Below, piece by piece: positions 4,365-6,300 of a DNA stretch of 6,300 bases (position 1 is its first letter; every line of letters starts with the position of its first letter). The notes under the pieces are model-generated. The model saw nothing but the letters and a program-made list of their open reading frames with translations, searched no databases and was not told where the DNA came from. The stretch spans positions 1 through 6,300 of the forward strand of contig RFTO01000069.1 in NCBI GenBank assembly GCA_009923375.1, written 5' to 3'. Source of the DNA: Actinomycetota bacterium. GTDB lineage: Bacteria > Actinomycetota > Actinomycetes > S36-B12 > UBA5976. Both the position numbers and the translations under genes were made by a program.

Positions 4365-6300
4365 CTAACTCCACAACTCGCTGATGTGACCAACGTGGAC
4401 GAACAAACCCACACTCGCTGCCGTGATTAGCCAGTAGAGCGGGCGCAGTCGCGGCGCGCGGTACCAACGAATGCCGGCCGGCTTTGGCGCTCTGCCAAGA
4501 AGTCCAAGACATGCCAATGCCGTACTGAGCGCAGCTCCGACCACAAAGACAAGCAATTCTCGGTGAACCGATTCAGGCGGGACCAATGTGCTGGCCAAGA
4601 TGGGGAAGGTCAACCCAACCACCAACAACAGCATGTCAGCGGGTAGCAGCTGGAAGAGCCACGGCAGGTTCGGGAGGCGGTGCCGCCACAACCCAGCAAA
4701 CCATGCAACTGCATAAATGCCTCCACCGACGTACAGCGCCCAGTTATTGCCGATGACGCTTGCAAGAAGGAATATCAAGATCAGCGAACGCAGAAGGGTG
4801 GAGACATGTTGCTGCGTGACGGAGGTGACTGCTGGCTTATCAAAGTTGATGTGGGCCAGTCGACCAGGAACGAGGCGAGCAGCACTCTCCTCCGCAAGCG
4901 TTCGCATCACCAAGGCTCCAGCAACCAAGGCGATCAGGCCATGGCGGTGATTCATAATTCCTAGGTCACGGGTGCTGAACAACGTGGTCAGCGAAATCAA
5001 TCCATGCATCGCCCACGCCCCAATCAGGGGAACCATGACCACATCTGTGATGCGCTCAAACCAACTATCCACCGATCGCGCAGCGGGTCGCCGGATGCTT
5101 CTGAACGCGATGGCCAGCATGGAGGGACCCAGGACTAGACCGATCAATCCCAAGGCAAGACGGCCATCCGCCCACGAGAAGTGGGACGCACGAACCGCCG
5201 CTGCCATGACAAACAAAAGAATTCCCACCAACGCGGCGAAGCTATCGAATGCACCGATGGTCACCAGCCCAGCTAGAAGTACAAATGCGGGCAAGCCGAA
5301 CACGGGTCCTGCGGATTGCGCAGCGAGGGTGCCCAACACCACAGCCGCCAGTGGCAGCAGGGACCAGGCAACGCCCACCAGCGCTCGCAGGTACGCGGCG
5401 TCGTTCACCACTTTGGCAAGTAGTGGAGATTTGCCAGACACTCTTCTACTTAAGGCGAGAATCGGGGCGTCCAGCACGATAAATGGGGCAAACCCCCACA
5501 GGGCAAGGTCATCCCCCGGACCAGAGTCTCCAAGGTCCACCGATGCCGCCGCGGCTGCCCTTAGCTTCTTCACCTCGGTCGCAGAGGATTCCTTAGGCGA
5601 CGAACCTGAGCCCCCACCTTCGGAACGCCCGGCCGCGCCACCTGAACCACCACCGGCGCTACCTGCGCCGCTGGCTCCGCCGGCGCTACCAGCGGCACCC
5701 CCCACTCCACCAGCAGCAGCGCTTGCTGCACTTGCCGCTGCAGCACTTGCCGCTGCAGCACTTGCAGCTGCCGCCGCGGCTGCTGCACCAGCAGCCACCG
5801 TCAAAGCAACCGAGGTCGCGCCGGCGCGGCGTACGACAGGACGTGGGCTTGCAATCTCTGGCGTTGCCGGTGGAACAGTGACGTCAACTTGGTAACCAGC
5901 GCCACTTAGAGCGTCGGACGTTAACGTTGCCGCATTGCCAGCCGCATCTGCAATCGTCATGGACGTCACTGACCAATGCTGCGTGAGGGCGCTGAGGGGT
6001 ACCTCGTGTGTTGACGTGAATTCAGCAACTTGCCCGACCTGGCTAACCATCGTCGGCGAAGAATCCGACCACCCGCCACTTCCCTCACCAGTCCCCACGA
6101 CCACTGAGATTCCATCTTGACCTGAGAAACCCACACCCGAGTCGCGCACCTCAAAGGTGACAGTCACCACGGCAGTTTGCTTGCCCTTGGCAACATCAAC
6201 CTTGATGGTCAGGTTGGACAAGGTTGGGGCCACGTCGTCCCATACACAATCGCTTGTAACTTCGGATCCCTCGCGAGTGCACGTGTTAACGCCGGCGCCA
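4365..6300 (-). CDS. Large surface/membrane protein: Ig-like part, Ala- and Gly-rich stretch, 11-helix membrane domain (N-terminus outside window)
   Basis: Not recognised as a named family. The frame is open from the right edge to TAG at 4365-4367, giving 644 residues in the window. A GTG at 6233 lies inside the frame but is an unlikely start, because 22 further upstream codons read as typical surface-protein sequence (a C-x10-C pair, then DDVAPT). Numbering from that GTG: 1-120 is a beta-rich Ig-like domain with VRDSGVGF and the IADAAGN turn common in bacterial Ig-like repeats; 147-174 is almost pure Ala/Ser; 175-212 is Gly/Ser/Ala-rich; 220-283 is a charged linker. Then come 11 hydrophobic segments near 286-305, 312-330, 332-348, 358-377, 397-416, 430-445, 479-496, 498-515, 528-550, 559-579 and 599-614. 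Loops at 378-396, 445-478, 516-527 and 580-598 are rich in Arg/Lys, fitting positive-inside topology. The function is unknown; sensing, anchoring or export of surface material are only possibilities. Confidence 0.75.
   Translation of the reverse strand, partial: GAGVNTCTREGSEVTSDCVWDDVAPTLSNLTIKVDVAKGKQTAVVTVTFEVRDSGVGFSGQDGISVVVGTGEGSGGWSDSSPTMVSQVGQVAEFTSTHEVPLSALTQHWSVTSMTIADAAGNAATLTSDALSGAGYQVDVTVPPATPEIASPRPVVRRAGATSVALTVAAGAAAAAAAASAAAASAAAASAASAAAGGVGGAAGSAGGASGAGSAGGGSGGAAGRSEGGGSGSSPKESSATEVKKLRAAAAASVDLGDSGPGDDLALWGFAPFIVLDAPILALSRRVSGKSPLLAKVVNDAAYLRALVGVAWSLLPLAAVVLGTLAAQSAGPVFGLPAFVLLAGLVTIGAFDSFAALVGILLFVMAAAVRASHFSWADGRLALGLIGLVLGPSMLAIAFRSIRRPAARSVDSWFERITDVVMVPLIGAWAMHGLISLTTLFSTRDLGIMNHRHGLIALVAGALVMRTLAEESAARLVPGRLAHINFDKPAVTSVTQQHVSTLLRSLILIFLLASVIGNNWALYVGGGIYAVAWFAGLWRHRLPNLPWLFQLLPADMLLLVVGLTFPILASTLVPPESVHRELLVFVVGAALSTALACLGLLGRAPKPAGIRWYRAPRLRPLYWLITAASVGLFVHVGHISELWS
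5598..5711 (-). repeat. Gly/Ser/Ala low-complexity coding segment
   Basis: This stretch encodes residues 175-212 (numbered from the GTG at 6233), made almost only of Gly, Ser and Ala. At DNA level CCGGCGCTACC (plus strand) occurs twice, at 5653-5663 and 5680-5690, 27 bp apart and thus in frame. It probably forms a flexible linker between the Ala-rich helix and the membrane domain. Confidence 0.75.
5712..5795 (-). repeat. Ala/Ser-rich coding segment with 15-bp tandem repeats
   Basis: This stretch encodes residues 147-174, nearly all Ala with Ser at about every fifth position. The plus strand has two perfect tandem copies of CACTTGCCGCTGCAG (5729-5743 and 5744-5758) and a third with two mismatches (5759-5773). 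Each unit gives one AAAAS block on the minus strand. Poly-Ala strongly favours helix, and the length suits a membrane crossing. Confidence 0.85.

Noticed and set aside
5653..5773. CRISPR-like array from repeated GC-rich units
   Set aside because: The repeats are short, adjacent without spacers, in frame, and encode a continuous Ala/Gly-rich segment.
4972..5895. A 307-codon plus-strand open frame rich in Pro and Ala
   Set aside because: It lies wholly antisense to the large membrane-protein gene. Its composition is the mirror of the Gly/Ala-rich coding strand, which suppresses stops on the other strand. It has no domain-like pattern.

Overview
The window looks like chromosomal DNA from a moderately GC-rich actinobacterium. 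The best evidence is a threonyl-tRNA synthetase with actinobacterial-style motifs and a HisA-fold protein that resembles the actinobacterial PriA (bifunctional HisA/TrpF) more than ordinary HisA. Several starts have no Shine-Dalgarno sequence but carry a -10-like hexamer exactly 6 nt upstream, as expected for leaderless mRNAs, which are common in Actinobacteria. Genus cannot be told from this sequence; an aquatic lineage is only a guess.

Layout: (1) 1-1817, minus strand: thrS, running off the left edge and lacking roughly its last 70 codons. (2) 1818-1881: a compact divergent promoter region. (3) 1882-2910, plus: a cytoplasmic serine esterase of the esterase D/enterochelin-esterase-like family. 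(4) 2938-3702, plus: a PriA/HisA-like barrel, 27 bp downstream and probably co-transcribed. (5) 3703-3838: convergent intergenic gap with no convincing terminator. (6) 3839-4273, minus: a GNAT acetyltransferase starting at GTG. (7) 4274-4364: short spacer. (8) 4365-6300, minus: a large protein open to the right edge. It has an Ig-like extracellular part, an Ala-rich then Gly/Ser-rich stretch, and 11 predicted membrane helices.

ThrS and PriA are housekeeping functions; the esterase and acetyltransferase have unknown substrates. No shared pathway links the genes. I see no mobile element, CRISPR array, tRNA or rRNA. The points most worth a second look are the architecture of the large membrane protein, where a poly-Ala stretch must supply one membrane crossing if the topology is right, and the PriA-like protein. 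In the latter, the position of a key substrate-binding Trp is occupied by Ser inside a 13-bp in-frame copy of another part of the same gene.
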